This document shows, piece after piece, positions 56,775-64,000 of a stretch of 64,000 nucleotides of DNA; the first letter of the stretch is position 1; every line of letters begins with the position of its first letter. The notes below the pieces were generated by a model. The model was not told the origin of the DNA, did not search any database, and saw nothing but the letters and a program-made list of their open reading frames with translations. Made by a program: the position numbers and the translations under genes. The stretch is from an uncultured Chryseobacterium sp. (GTDB lineage Bacteria; Bacteroidota; Bacteroidia; Flavobacteriales; Weeksellaceae), in NCBI GenBank assembly GCA_913778085.1, contig CAJYXJ010000015.1, forward strand, positions 1-64,000, given 5' to 3'.

Positions 56775-57680
56775 ATGAAAGTTGCTTTTGAGAGAATTAT
56801 CCCCGATGAAAGAAACTCCTTCCGCACGCTGCATAATACCGTACTGATTTCAGGCTTCAGGTGGGAGTACCATTACCATCCCGAAATCGAGCTGGTCTGC
56901 GTAGTTGCCGGAAGCGGAACCCGGCATGTAGGCTATCATAAAAGCAATTATACCAACGGAGACCTGGTTCTGATCGGCTCCAATATTCCGCATTCCGGAT
57001 TCGGGTTGAATTCGATTGATCCGCATGAGGAAATTGTACTTCAGTTCAAAGAGGAAATCCTCCAGTTCCCGCCGGAGGAGGTAGAATCCAGATCTATCAA
57101 AGATCTTCTGGAACGTTCCAAATACGGAATCCTTTTTCACCAGAATATCAAAAACATCATGCTTCCGAAGCTGCAGCTGATGGTAGAAACGGAAGGCTAC
57201 AAAAGATACCTGATGCTGCTGGAAATCCTGTTTGAACTTTCACAGTGTACCGACTACGATCTTCTGAACAAAGAAATTATGCCCTACACGATTATTTCTA
57301 AAAACAAGACCCGCCTCGAAAATATTTTCACTTTTGTCGAGCACCATTATGATCGGGAGATCAATATCGAAGAAGTAGCCGAACTGGCCAACCTCACCCT
57401 GCCCGCCTTCTGCAATTTTTTCAAGAAAGCAACAAAGATTACCTTTACGGAATTTGTAAACCGGTACCGCATCAACAAAGCATGCCTGATGATGGCACAG
57501 GATAAAACGATTTCAGAATGCAGCTACAGCTGCGGGTTTAATAACGTTACCTATTTCAACCGGATGTTTAAAAAGTATACGGAAAAAACCCCTTCAGAGT
57601 TTATGAAAAATTTTTCGCACAACAAGGTGAGTGTCGATTTAAATCCTGAAAAGAAAATAAAGCCCAACTCAGGCTTCTGA
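56775..57680 (+). CDS. AraC family transcriptional regulator
   Basis: A 301-residue regulator. Residues 25-100 have a cupin-like effector domain (FRWEYHYHPEIELVCVVAGSG, NIPHSGFG). The C-terminal ~100 residues are the double helix-turn-helix (DREINIEEVAELANLTLPAFC and TISECSYSCGFNNVTYFNRMFKK). It is divergent from the transporter-trehalase-receptor operon, which it probably activates when the sugar is present. Confidence 0.92.
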   Translation: MKVAFERIIPDERNSFRTLHNTVLISGFRWEYHYHPEIELVCVVAGSGTRHVGYHKSNYTNGDLVLIGSNIPHSGFGLNSIDPHEEIVLQFKEEILQFPPEEVESRSIKDLLERSKYGILFHQNIKNIMLPKLQLMVETEGYKRYLMLLEILFELSQCTDYDLLNKEIMPYTIISKNKTRLENIFTFVEHHYDREINIEEVAELANLTLPAFCNFFKKATKITFTEFVNRYRINKACLMMAQDKTISECSYSCGFNNVTYFNRMFKKYTEKTPSEFMKNFSHNKVSVDLNPEKKIKPNSGF

Positions 57681-57695
57681 TATGTTTTAAACAAT

Positions 57696-57857
57696 TGTGG
57701 ATAACTCTAAGAAAGACTGTGATCATCCAGATATAAAAAACAGGAACAGGCATTATAAATTATCTAAAAATCAGATAATAAAACATTAAAAAAGTTGAAA
57801 ATTTATTAATATTTATCCACAATCACAGGTGGATAAGTTTGTGGATAAGTTTTCAAC
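57696..57857. other. DnaA-box cluster, candidate oriC
   Basis: Three perfect DnaA boxes (TTATCCACA or its complement TGTGGATAA) at 57696-57704, 57813-57821 and 57840-57848, plus GGTGGATAA at 57828-57836 with one mismatch, within 153 bp. Between the first and second lies a ~100-bp very AT-rich stretch. GTTGAAAA (57793) and TTTTCAAC (57850) flank the right group as an inverted repeat. Such clustering is rare by chance and is the usual look of a chromosomal origin. dnaA itself is not here, as is often the case in Bacteroidota. Confidence 0.55.
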
Positions 57858-57875
57858 AGCCGGTAATTCTGCATT

Positions 57876-57905
57876 AAAAAAGCTGCTCCAAAAAAGAACA
57901 GCTTT
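57876..57905 (-). terminator. Terminator of the thioredoxin-family gene
   Basis: Stem AAAGCTG/CAGCTTT with a 13-nt loop, followed on the minus strand by TTTTT. Confidence 0.65.
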
Positions 57906-57930
57906 CTATATTTTAATGACAGGATTAAAA

Positions 57931-58485
57931 TTATTTCCATTTGATATTGCATCCCATGCTCGGTTTCTGGATTTCTTCCTGCGGCTCACCCAATAAAAGA
58001 TTTTCAAAAGCGATGATCAGGTCCTCTCCTGTTACTTCCTTGTGATTTCCGGGTCTGGAATCATCCATTTGCCCCCTGTAGATCAGATCCAGTTTCTCAT
58101 CAAAGAAAAAGAAATCCGGTGTGCAAGCTGCATCATACGCTTTAGCAATGGCCTGGCTCTCATCATACAGATAAGGAAAATCAAAATTTCTTTCAATCTG
58201 GAACTCGATCATTTTTTCCGGAGCATCTGCCGGATATTTTTCTACGTCGTTGGCATTGATCGCAATAAATTCAATTCCCCTTTCGTTGTAATCTTCATAA
58301 AGCTCATTCAGCTTATCGATAACATGAAGTACAAACGGGCAATGGTTGCACATAAAGATGACCAAAGTCCCCTTTTCTCCTTTCAGATCATCCAGTGACT
58401 GAATTTCGTTGCTTTTAGACGGGTTTGGCAGTTCAAAAAACGGTGCTTTTGTACCAAGATCGATCATATTTGAAGGCGTGTTCAT
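57931..58485 (-). CDS. Thioredoxin-fold protein (AhpC/TSA-like)
   Basis: A 184-residue protein from ATG 58485 (seven upstream codons to 58506 start with TTG and overlap the promoter). The thioredoxin-like domain has LVIFMCNHCPFVLHV with a CNHC motif, then FIAINANDVEKYPADAPEKM and ACTPDFFFFD with the cis-Pro. This is the widespread 'thioredoxin family protein' of the peroxiredoxin-like group; likely a cytosolic reductant. No signal peptide. Confidence 0.9.
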   Translation of the reverse strand: MNTPSNMIDLGTKAPFFELPNPSKSNEIQSLDDLKGEKGTLVIFMCNHCPFVLHVIDKLNELYEDYNERGIEFIAINANDVEKYPADAPEKMIEFQIERNFDFPYLYDESQAIAKAYDAACTPDFFFFDEKLDLIYRGQMDDSRPGNHKEVTGEDLIIAFENLLLGEPQEEIQKPSMGCNIKWK

Positions 58486-58503
58486 AACTTTTTTATTTAA
58501 GCA

Positions 58504-58511
58504 CAAAGATA
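58504..58511 (-). promoter_or_regulatory. -7 element TATCTTTG
   Basis: Perfect TAnnTTTG on the minus strand 18 nt before the ATG at 58485. Confidence 0.5.
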
Positions 58512-58534
58512 AAAATTTCTTTGATTAAATGTAG

Positions 58535-58805
58535 GGAAGAAGGAAGCCGGATGCTGGAAGTTTATTCGGCAACATTACAAATAGTCATACCTAATCGTTT
58601 GCTACCCCTGTCAGTAGGAAATCTATTTAAAAATCCTGACTTATAAAACTGACCTTTGGCTCCTATCCTAATAACCTACTGAAAATAAATTAATAGGATT
58701 GAGTTCACATCAGATATGACCGTAACTGTTCAATTAATTTCTACAAAAGCTTAAAAACTAATGACTAACAAAACTTCCAGCATCCATTCTCCCGACTTCC
58801 AGCCC
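58535..58805. repeat. Inverted pair of GGAAG-rich intergenic elements
   Basis: GGAAGCCGGATGCTGGAAGTTT (here split: GGAAGCCGGATG, CTGGAAGTTT) at 58550-58572 faces AAACTTCCAGCATCC with CCCGACTTCCAGCCC at 58772-58805. The ~200 bp between holds no gene. The family is also seen near 7480 and in the ftsY leader. Confidence 0.5.
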
Positions 58806-58832
58806 ATTTAAAAGTTAAACTTTAAATTTTAT

Positions 58833-58877
58833 TTGGAAGTTATAATCAAAAGTTTGTAGTTTTGCTAACACTGTTAG
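58833..58877 (+). promoter_or_regulatory. tetR promoter with overlapping operator
   Basis: TTG (58833-58835), 21 nt, TAGTTTTG (58857-58864) fits the consensus well. Directly downstream, at the expected transcription start, is the palindrome CTAACACTGTTAG (58865-58877), matching three sites upstream of the RND operon. This implies autorepression. Confidence 0.75.
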
Positions 58878-58890
58878 ACAAATAAAAATC

Positions 58891-59487
58891 ATGGGTTTAC
58901 ATGAACGCCGTCAGAGAGAAAAAGAAAATATACGTACCAGTATTCTGGAGGCGGCATTTTCTCTGGCTAAAACCGAGGGTTGGGCTTCACTTTCCATGAG
59001 AAAGATCGCCGATGCCATTGAATACAGCGCACCGGTAGTCTATGATCATTTCGAAAACAAGGAAGCCATCCTTTACGAAATTTCATTAAACGGTTTTCAT
59101 TGTCTGCACATCGAACTTTTGAAAGCTCAGCAGGCTCATGATATTCCTGAAGACAAACTAAAGGCGATTGTAGATGCTTACTGGAAGTTTGCTTTCAAGA
59201 ACAAAGAATATTACCAGCTGATGTTCGGATTGGGAATGCAGTGCAGCGGAAAAGGAATGATGAAACAGGAATTTTCTTCTTTTCAGGATATGCTTTACGA
59301 AGGAACTTTGGAAATTATTAAGAAGAAAGGTTCAAATCCTGATAATGCCTGCCACTCATCTCATGCCTTATTTTCAGCAGTACACGGGCTGATCTCCATT
59401 ATGATGATGCGTAATGATGATATCCCTTCTACCATGAATAAGACGACCCTGGACGAAACCGTTTCGGCATTTATTAAGTCTTTGTAA
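58891..59487 (+). CDS. TetR/AcrR family repressor
   Basis: A 198-residue regulator. Residues 10-60 form the TetR helix-turn-helix: ENIRTSILEAAFSLAKTEGW, SLSMRKIADAIEYSAPVVYDHFENKEAILYEI. The C-terminal ligand domain (helical, YYQLMFGLGMQCSG) is unassigned but fits the TetR_C family of efflux regulators. It is upstream of and in the same direction as an RND operon that bears its presumed operator. Confidence 0.93.
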   Translation: MGLHERRQREKENIRTSILEAAFSLAKTEGWASLSMRKIADAIEYSAPVVYDHFENKEAILYEISLNGFHCLHIELLKAQQAHDIPEDKLKAIVDAYWKFAFKNKEYYQLMFGLGMQCSGKGMMKQEFSSFQDMLYEGTLEIIKKKGSNPDNACHSSHALFSAVHGLISIMMMRNDDIPSTMNKTTLDETVSAFIKSL

Positions 59488-59506
59488 ATTTTTTTTGAAC
59501 TTAAAA

Positions 59507-59519
59507 TTAACACCGTTAG
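59507..59519. promoter_or_regulatory. TetR-type operator, site 2
   Basis: TTAACACCGTTAG, a palindrome identical in 11 of 13 positions to the site in the tetR promoter. A further half site TTAACACTTAA lies at 59524-59534. Confidence 0.65.
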
Positions 59520-59581
59520 GATTATTAACACTTAATTATTTTACAAAAAAAGAAAAATGTATTAAAATTTCATCTCATTAC

Positions 59582-59594
59582 TTAACACTGTTAG
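59582..59594. promoter_or_regulatory. TetR-type operator, site 3
   Basis: TTAACACTGTTAG, same palindrome. The 311-bp interval 59488-59798 otherwise holds only AT-rich DNA. Confidence 0.65.
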
Positions 59595-59713
59595 TAAAAA
59601 TAACGCAATATATAATTTATTTAACATATTTCAAACAACATTAAAATTATTCCTTTATGAAAGCAGCTATCTGAAATTGCCTCTACTAATTTTTTATATT
59701 TTTTAATTAAATA

Positions 59714-59726
59714 TTAACACCGTTAG
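59714..59726. promoter_or_regulatory. TetR-type operator, site 4
   Basis: TTAACACCGTTAG, identical to site 2, 73 nt before the RND adaptor gene, so probably overlapping its promoter. Confidence 0.65.
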
Positions 59727-59798
59727 GAAATATAACAGAATTTACATTAGGAAACGTCATTATTAAATCTAACATTTCATTAAAAATTTAAACTCAAC

Positions 59799-60959
59799 AT
59801 GAAAATATTTGGAAAAACGAGGATTATTGTACTGATCGCCAGTATTATCCTTCTACAAAACTGTACCCAGGCTGCAGAAAGTTCCAGTGGCGCTCCTCGT
59901 GCTCCCGAACTTCCCGTTTATACGGTAATCTCTTCTCCTGCTACTGTTTATCAGGAATTCCCTACAGCCCTGGAAGGAAAAAACAATGTGGAAATCCGCT
60001 CACAGGTCGATGGTTACCTGGATAAAATCTACGTGGAGGAAGGTGCTTACGTAAGAGCCGGGCAGCCTTTATTTAAAATCGATTCAAGAAGCTACGGCGA
60101 GCAGATGAACATGGCATCCGCCAATCTGCAAGCAGCCAATGCAAATATTCAGAAGGCCAAAGTAGAAGTTGACCGGCTGGAGCCTCTGGTTGCTGCAAAA
60201 GTAGTTTCAGATGTCCAATTAAGAACAGCCAAAGCAAATTATGCTGCCGCCGTAGCCGCCGCTTCACAGGCTAAGGCATCCGTGGGAAGCGCAAGGATTA
60301 ATGTAGGATTTACGACCATTACCGCTCCGGTAAGCGGTTATATCGGAAGGATTCCGTACAAAAAAGGAAGCCTGATTTCGAGAACCGACCCTAGTCCATT
60401 GACACTATTATCGGACATCAGCGAAATCTACGCGTATTTTTCTTTAAGTGAACTGGATTTTATCGCCTTCCAGAAGAAATATCCCGGCGCCACTTTAAAT
60501 GAAAAACTGAAAAATATGCCGATGGTAGAACTGGTTATTGCAGACAACACCATCTATCCTCAAAAAGGAAAGATGAGCATCGTTGACGGACAGTTCGATA
60601 AAACGACCGGAGCCATCAGCGTCCGTGCCGTATTCCCGAATGCCGGAGGAATCCTGAGGACCGGAAATACCGGAAGGGTTCGTATGCCGCAGTTATTCGG
60701 CAAAACGTTGGTTATTCCGCAGGAATCTACTTACGAAATTCAGGATAAAACCTATGTGTATGTACTGGGGAAAGATCATAAAGTAACCGGAAAACCTGTT
60801 AAAATTTCAGGAAAAACAGACAGTTACTACTTTATTTCCGAAGGAATTGCTGCCGGGGCTAAAATTGTATTTACCGGATTGGGGACTCTTAAAGATGGGG
60901 TTTCCATCAAACCGAAAGCGATTTCTTCCGACAGCCTTCTCAGAGCAAGACCTTTATAA
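59799..60959 (+). CDS. RND efflux periplasmic adaptor (AcrA/MexA family)
   Basis: A 386-residue lipoprotein adaptor: signal peptide with lipobox LLQNC24; lipoyl half (RSQVDGYLDKIYVEEGAYVRAGQPLFKID, in parts), an alpha-hairpin rich in Ala (~100-165), the second lipoyl half (TTITAPVSGYIGRIPYKKGSLIS), and beta-barrel and membrane-proximal domains. It joins the inner-membrane RND pump to an outer-membrane channel. The RND gene follows after 342 nt. Confidence 0.95.
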   Translation: MKIFGKTRIIVLIASIILLQNCTQAAESSSGAPRAPELPVYTVISSPATVYQEFPTALEGKNNVEIRSQVDGYLDKIYVEEGAYVRAGQPLFKIDSRSYGEQMNMASANLQAANANIQKAKVEVDRLEPLVAAKVVSDVQLRTAKANYAAAVAAASQAKASVGSARINVGFTTITAPVSGYIGRIPYKKGSLISRTDPSPLTLLSDISEIYAYFSLSELDFIAFQKKYPGATLNEKLKNMPMVELVIADNTIYPQKGKMSIVDGQFDKTTGAISVRAVFPNAGGILRTGNTGRVRMPQLFGKTLVIPQESTYEIQDKTYVYVLGKDHKVTGKPVKISGKTDSYYFISEGIAAGAKIVFTGLGTLKDGVSIKPKAISSDSLLRARPL

Positions 60960-61301
60960 ACGTTCAAACTTTTACTTTTTAACCACAAAAGTCACAAAAG
61001 CTTTTAGACACATGAGTCACATGAGATTTTAAGTTTATAATATTACGTATATCTTTAGAAAACAGAAGAATAAAAATCAAAGATTTTCATGAGGTTATTC
61101 TGCTTTAAATTCTCAGTTTTTCATCTAGAAAGGATATGAACTGCATTATTTAAGTGCAATCATCTGTGTAGATCCGTGAAATCTGTGGGAAAAAATGCAA
61201 CCACAAAAGCTTTAAACATTAGCGATTTATCTTAAACCCGACGAAATATTTCTGTGCCTTTTGTTGTGAAAACAAAAGTTCCATTAAAAAATAAACTTCT
61301 T
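60960..61301. other. Long gap inside the RND operon
   Basis: 342 bp without a gene. Contains repetitive CACAAAAG motifs (CCACAAAAGTCACAAAAGCTT) and ATCTGTGTAGATCCGTGAAATCTGTGGG-like phrases typical of dispersed intergenic repeats. No terminator or -7 consensus of good quality. Confidence 0.45.
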
Positions 61302-64000
61302 ATGTTAAAACAATTTATAGAAAGGCCGGTGCTTTCCACGGTCATTTCCATCATCCTCTTATTATTGGGCGCTTTATCGCTCTTTAATTTACCGATTGCC
61401 CTCTTTCCGGATATTGCGCCGCCAAGTGTTCAGGTAACTGCCTTTTATCCGGGTGCGAATGCGGAAGTGGTCGCCCGTTCGGTGGCTACTCCGATTGAAG
61501 AAGCCGTAAATGGTGTGGAAAACATGACCTATATGACTTCCAACTCGAGTAACGACGGTACCATGACGCTGAGTGTATTCTTTAAGCAGGGTTCCGATCC
61601 GGATAATGCTGCTGTAAACGTTCAGAACCGGGTATCCAAAGCGATGAGCCAGCTTCCACAGGAAGTGGTGCAGGCGGGAATCTCCACGCAGAAAGTACAG
61701 AACAGTATGATTATGTTTATGGGATTAACCAGCAATAATTCTAAGGAATATGATGAACTATTTCTTCAGAATTATTTAAAGATCAACATTATTCCTCAGA
61801 TCCAGCGTATTCCGGGCGTGGCTCAGGCACAGGTTTTCGGAACAAGGGATTACTCCATGCGTCTCTGGCTGAAACCGGACCGTTTGGCAGCCAACAATCT
61901 TTCTCCGCAGGAAGTGCTGAATGCGGTAAAGGACCATAACCTGGAAGCAGCTCCTGGACGTCTCGGACAGGGAAGCAAGGAGACTTACGAGTATATCCTG
62001 AAATACAAAGGGAAATTAAATAAAAACGAAGACTACGAAAACATTGCCATCAAAGCCAACAGCGATGGCTCTTTCCTCCGGCTGAAGGATGTGGCACGGG
62101 TAGAATTCGGATCTTATACCTACACCGCAGCCAACAGGGTTGACGGGAAACCGGTAGCCGGATTTGCCATTATGCAGACTGCCGGTTCCAACGCCAACGA
62201 GATTTTAACGGAAATTGAGAAACAGGTCGATCAGTTTAAAACAACCCTTCCTCAGGGCGTTGAGCCGATCATTATGTACAACTCCAAAGATTTCCTGGAT
62301 GCTTCTATTCATCAGGTAGTAGAAACGTTAGTGATTGCCTTTATCCTCGTATTTATTGTGGTGTATATTTTCCTTCAGGATTTCAGATCGACGCTGATTC
62401 CGGCCATCGCTGTTCCGGTTGCCATCATCGGGACCTTCTTTTTCCTGAATTTATTCGGGTTCAGCATCAATATGTTGACCTTATTCGCTTTAGTACTCGC
62501 CATCGGTATTGTGGTAGATGATGCGATTGTGGTAGTGGAAGCGGTTCACTCGAAAATGGAACACACGGGCATGCCGGTGGAACAGGCCACGATGAATTCG
62601 ATGAGCGAAATTTCCGGAGCCATTATTTCCATTACTTTGGTGATGTGCGCCGTGTTCATTCCGGTAGGTTTTATGCAGGGTCCTGCGGGTGTTTTCTACA
62701 GACAGTTTGCCTTTACCCTGGCGATTGCCATCCTGATTTCAGCTGTCAATGCTTTGACGTTGAGCCCAGCTTTATGTGCGCTGCTTCTCAATGATCCTCA
62801 GGGCGAACATGGAGAACACGGCAAAAAGACCGGTTTCGGGGCAAGATTCTTTAATGCTTTTAATACAAGCTTTAATAACCTAACTAAAAAATACATCTAC
62901 AGTCTTAAGTTTTTAATTAAAAATAAATGGGTTGCCGTAGGAGGTTTGGTACTTCTCGTTGCCGCCAGTGTTTTCTTAATTAAAAAAGCACCGTCCGGAT
63001 TTATTCCTACCGAAGACCAGGGCTTCATTTTGTATGCCGTGAATACGCCTCCGGGAAGTTCCCTGGACAGAACGCACCGTGCTACCGAGCAGATCGACAA
63101 GATCATCAACGGTGAAAAGGCAAAGAATCACCTTTGGGTTTCCGATGGTCTGAATTTCATCAGCAATGCCAATGCGTCTCCGTATTCTGCCGGATTTATC
63201 AAACTGAAAGATCATGACCAGCGTGGCGCCGTAACCGATCCGGATCAGATTGCGGCGGGACTGACGGGAAAAGTTTCCCAGGTAAAAGATGCCAGTGCCT
63301 TCTTTTTCAACTTTCCTACCGTTCAGGGATTCGGGAATGTTTCCGGCTTTGAGTTTATGCTCCAGGATAAGACCAACGGCTCGCTGGAACAGTTGGGAAC
63401 TACGACCCAGGCCTTTATCGGTGAACTGATGAAACGCCCGGAAATCGCTTTTGCTTTCACCACTTATGCTGCCGGAAATCCCCAGTTCACGATTGAGGTT
63501 GATAATGATAAGGCAAATCAGTTAGGCGTTTCCATTACCGAACTCATGCAGACGATGCAGATTTATTACGGAAGCAGCTTTGTGTCGGATTTCAACCGGT
63601 TCGGAAAATACTACCGGGTGATGGCACAGGCCGATATTCCTTACCGTACCGATGCCAATTCCCTGGAAGGAATTTATGTGAAGAATAAATCGGGCGAAAT
63701 GGTTCCCATAAAAACGCTGGTGACTTTAAAAAGAGCGTTCGGACCTGAAACGGTTACCCGAAACAACCTGTTCAATGCCGTTACCATCAACGGAACACCG
63801 AAACCGGGGTACAGTACCGGAGATGCGATTAAAGCGGTAGAAGAAGTTGCCCAGAAATCACTGCCGAGAGGCTATGGCTACGAATGGACGGGAATCACCC
63901 GCGAAGAAATTAAAACCAGCGGACAGACCGCCTTCATCTTTATGTTGAGTATCCTGTTTGTCTATTTCCTGTTGGCCGCACAGTATGAAAGCTATATCCT
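61302..64000 (+). CDS. RND multidrug efflux pump (AcrB family), 3' end beyond window
   Basis: 899 codons present, still open at the right edge. The protein begins MLKQFIERPVLSTVISIILLL, the first helix of HAE-1 type RND permeases, with LPIALFPDIAPPSVQV following. The proton relay pair is intact in ALVLAIGIVVDDAIVVVE in transmembrane helix 4. Porter-domain motifs GANAEVVARSVATPIEEAVNGV and GFIPTEDQG are present. Expected length is ~1050 residues, so about 150 are missing. It should pair with the adaptor upstream and an outer-membrane factor off the window. Confidence 0.95.
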   Translation, partial: MLKQFIERPVLSTVISIILLLLGALSLFNLPIALFPDIAPPSVQVTAFYPGANAEVVARSVATPIEEAVNGVENMTYMTSNSSNDGTMTLSVFFKQGSDPDNAAVNVQNRVSKAMSQLPQEVVQAGISTQKVQNSMIMFMGLTSNNSKEYDELFLQNYLKINIIPQIQRIPGVAQAQVFGTRDYSMRLWLKPDRLAANNLSPQEVLNAVKDHNLEAAPGRLGQGSKETYEYILKYKGKLNKNEDYENIAIKANSDGSFLRLKDVARVEFGSYTYTAANRVDGKPVAGFAIMQTAGSNANEILTEIEKQVDQFKTTLPQGVEPIIMYNSKDFLDASIHQVVETLVIAFILVFIVVYIFLQDFRSTLIPAIAVPVAIIGTFFFLNLFGFSINMLTLFALVLAIGIVVDDAIVVVEAVHSKMEHTGMPVEQATMNSMSEISGAIISITLVMCAVFIPVGFMQGPAGVFYRQFAFTLAIAILISAVNALTLSPALCALLLNDPQGEHGEHGKKTGFGARFFNAFNTSFNNLTKKYIYSLKFLIKNKWVAVGGLVLLVAASVFLIKKAPSGFIPTEDQGFILYAVNTPPGSSLDRTHRATEQIDKIINGEKAKNHLWVSDGLNFISNANASPYSAGFIKLKDHDQRGAVTDPDQIAAGLTGKVSQVKDASAFFFNFPTVQGFGNVSGFEFMLQDKTNGSLEQLGTTTQAFIGELMKRPEIAFAFTTYAAGNPQFTIEVDNDKANQLGVSITELMQTMQIYYGSSFVSDFNRFGKYYRVMAQADIPYRTDANSLEGIYVKNKSGEMVPIKTLVTLKRAFGPETVTRNNLFNAVTINGTPKPGYSTGDAIKAVEEVAQKSLPRGYGYEWTGITREEIKTSGQTAFIFMLSILFVYFLLAAQYESYI

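Noticed and set aside
57931-58485. dnaA or other replication gene next to the DnaA boxes
   Set aside because: The flanking genes are a thioredoxin-fold protein and an AraC regulator; no replication gene is present, which lowers but does not remove the oriC case.
60960-61301. A hidden gene between the RND adaptor and pump
   Set aside because: Frames are short and the sequence is made of repetitive CACAAAAG and CTGTG motifs.

Overview
The window reads as chromosomal DNA of a Bacteroidota bacterium of class Flavobacteriia, most likely Chryseobacterium or a close Weeksellaceae relative. The supporting signs are type IX secretion (T9SS) C-terminal sorting domains on two secreted proteins, a T9SS plug protein (DUF5103), the family-restricted proteins DUF4290 and DUF4295, OmpA proteins with thrombospondin type 3 repeats, and many -7 promoter elements of the flavobacterial form TAnnTTTG with little Shine-Dalgarno signal. 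No tRNA, rRNA, transposase or CRISPR array was seen. The species assignment is inference.

Layout. 0-3.7 kb: a polymorphic toxin gene, a candidate immunity gene and a downstream orphan toxin C-terminus that shares a 238-bp near-identical segment with the full gene. 3.9-9.1 kb: catalase-peroxidase katG, a haem-binding/DCC pair and a secreted GH13 alpha-amylase of archaeal type. 9.2-24 kb: mostly housekeeping genes (DUF4290-murA, aminotransferase-lipoprotein-murB, proC, lnt, rpmB-rpmG-DUF4295, ftsY), with a large T9SS adhesin-like protein at 13-16 kb. The MurA has Asp at the usual catalytic Cys position. 24-39 kb: sppA/folK divergent pair, two tandem OmpA-family genes, recQ, fmt, a RibBA-shaped protein with a degenerate second domain, a luciferase-like oxidoreductase, small lipoproteins and a Pif1-like helicase. 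39.7-40.6 kb: a gene-free block with a tandem ~295-bp palindrome-rich repeat.

41-45 kb: an nfu-hemH operon into which a two-gene AAA ATPase + DUF4435/TOPRIM module has been placed. This pair has the architecture of the PARIS (AriA/AriB) anti-phage system, is much more AT-rich than its neighbours, and overlaps hemH by 8 nt, so the ferrochelatase seems translationally coupled to a defence module. It is the best candidate in the window for an unusual system. 45-51 kb: an M4 metallopeptidase with a T9SS tail, a small ParE-type toxin-antitoxin pair, the T9SS plug protein, an MBL hydrolase, an 84-bp tandem repeat and a SUKH-type immunity-like gene.

51.4-57.7 kb: a trehalose-type locus (TonB receptor, GH37 trehalase, MFS transporter, divergent AraC regulator). 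57.7-57.9 kb: an intergenic region with three perfect DnaA boxes and one near match, a candidate oriC. 58.9-64 kb: a TetR regulator, four copies of a 13-bp palindromic operator, an RND adaptor and an RND pump that runs off the right edge.

How the genes work together: T9SS substrates (two) and the plug protein belong to the same secretion route; trehalose would be taken up by the TonB receptor and MFS carrier and cleaved by the cytoplasmic trehalase under AraC control; the TetR protein probably represses itself and the RND pump through the shared operator. Conflict genes (polymorphic toxin, ParE pair, SUKH protein, PARIS-like pair) are scattered among housekeeping genes rather than gathered in one island.
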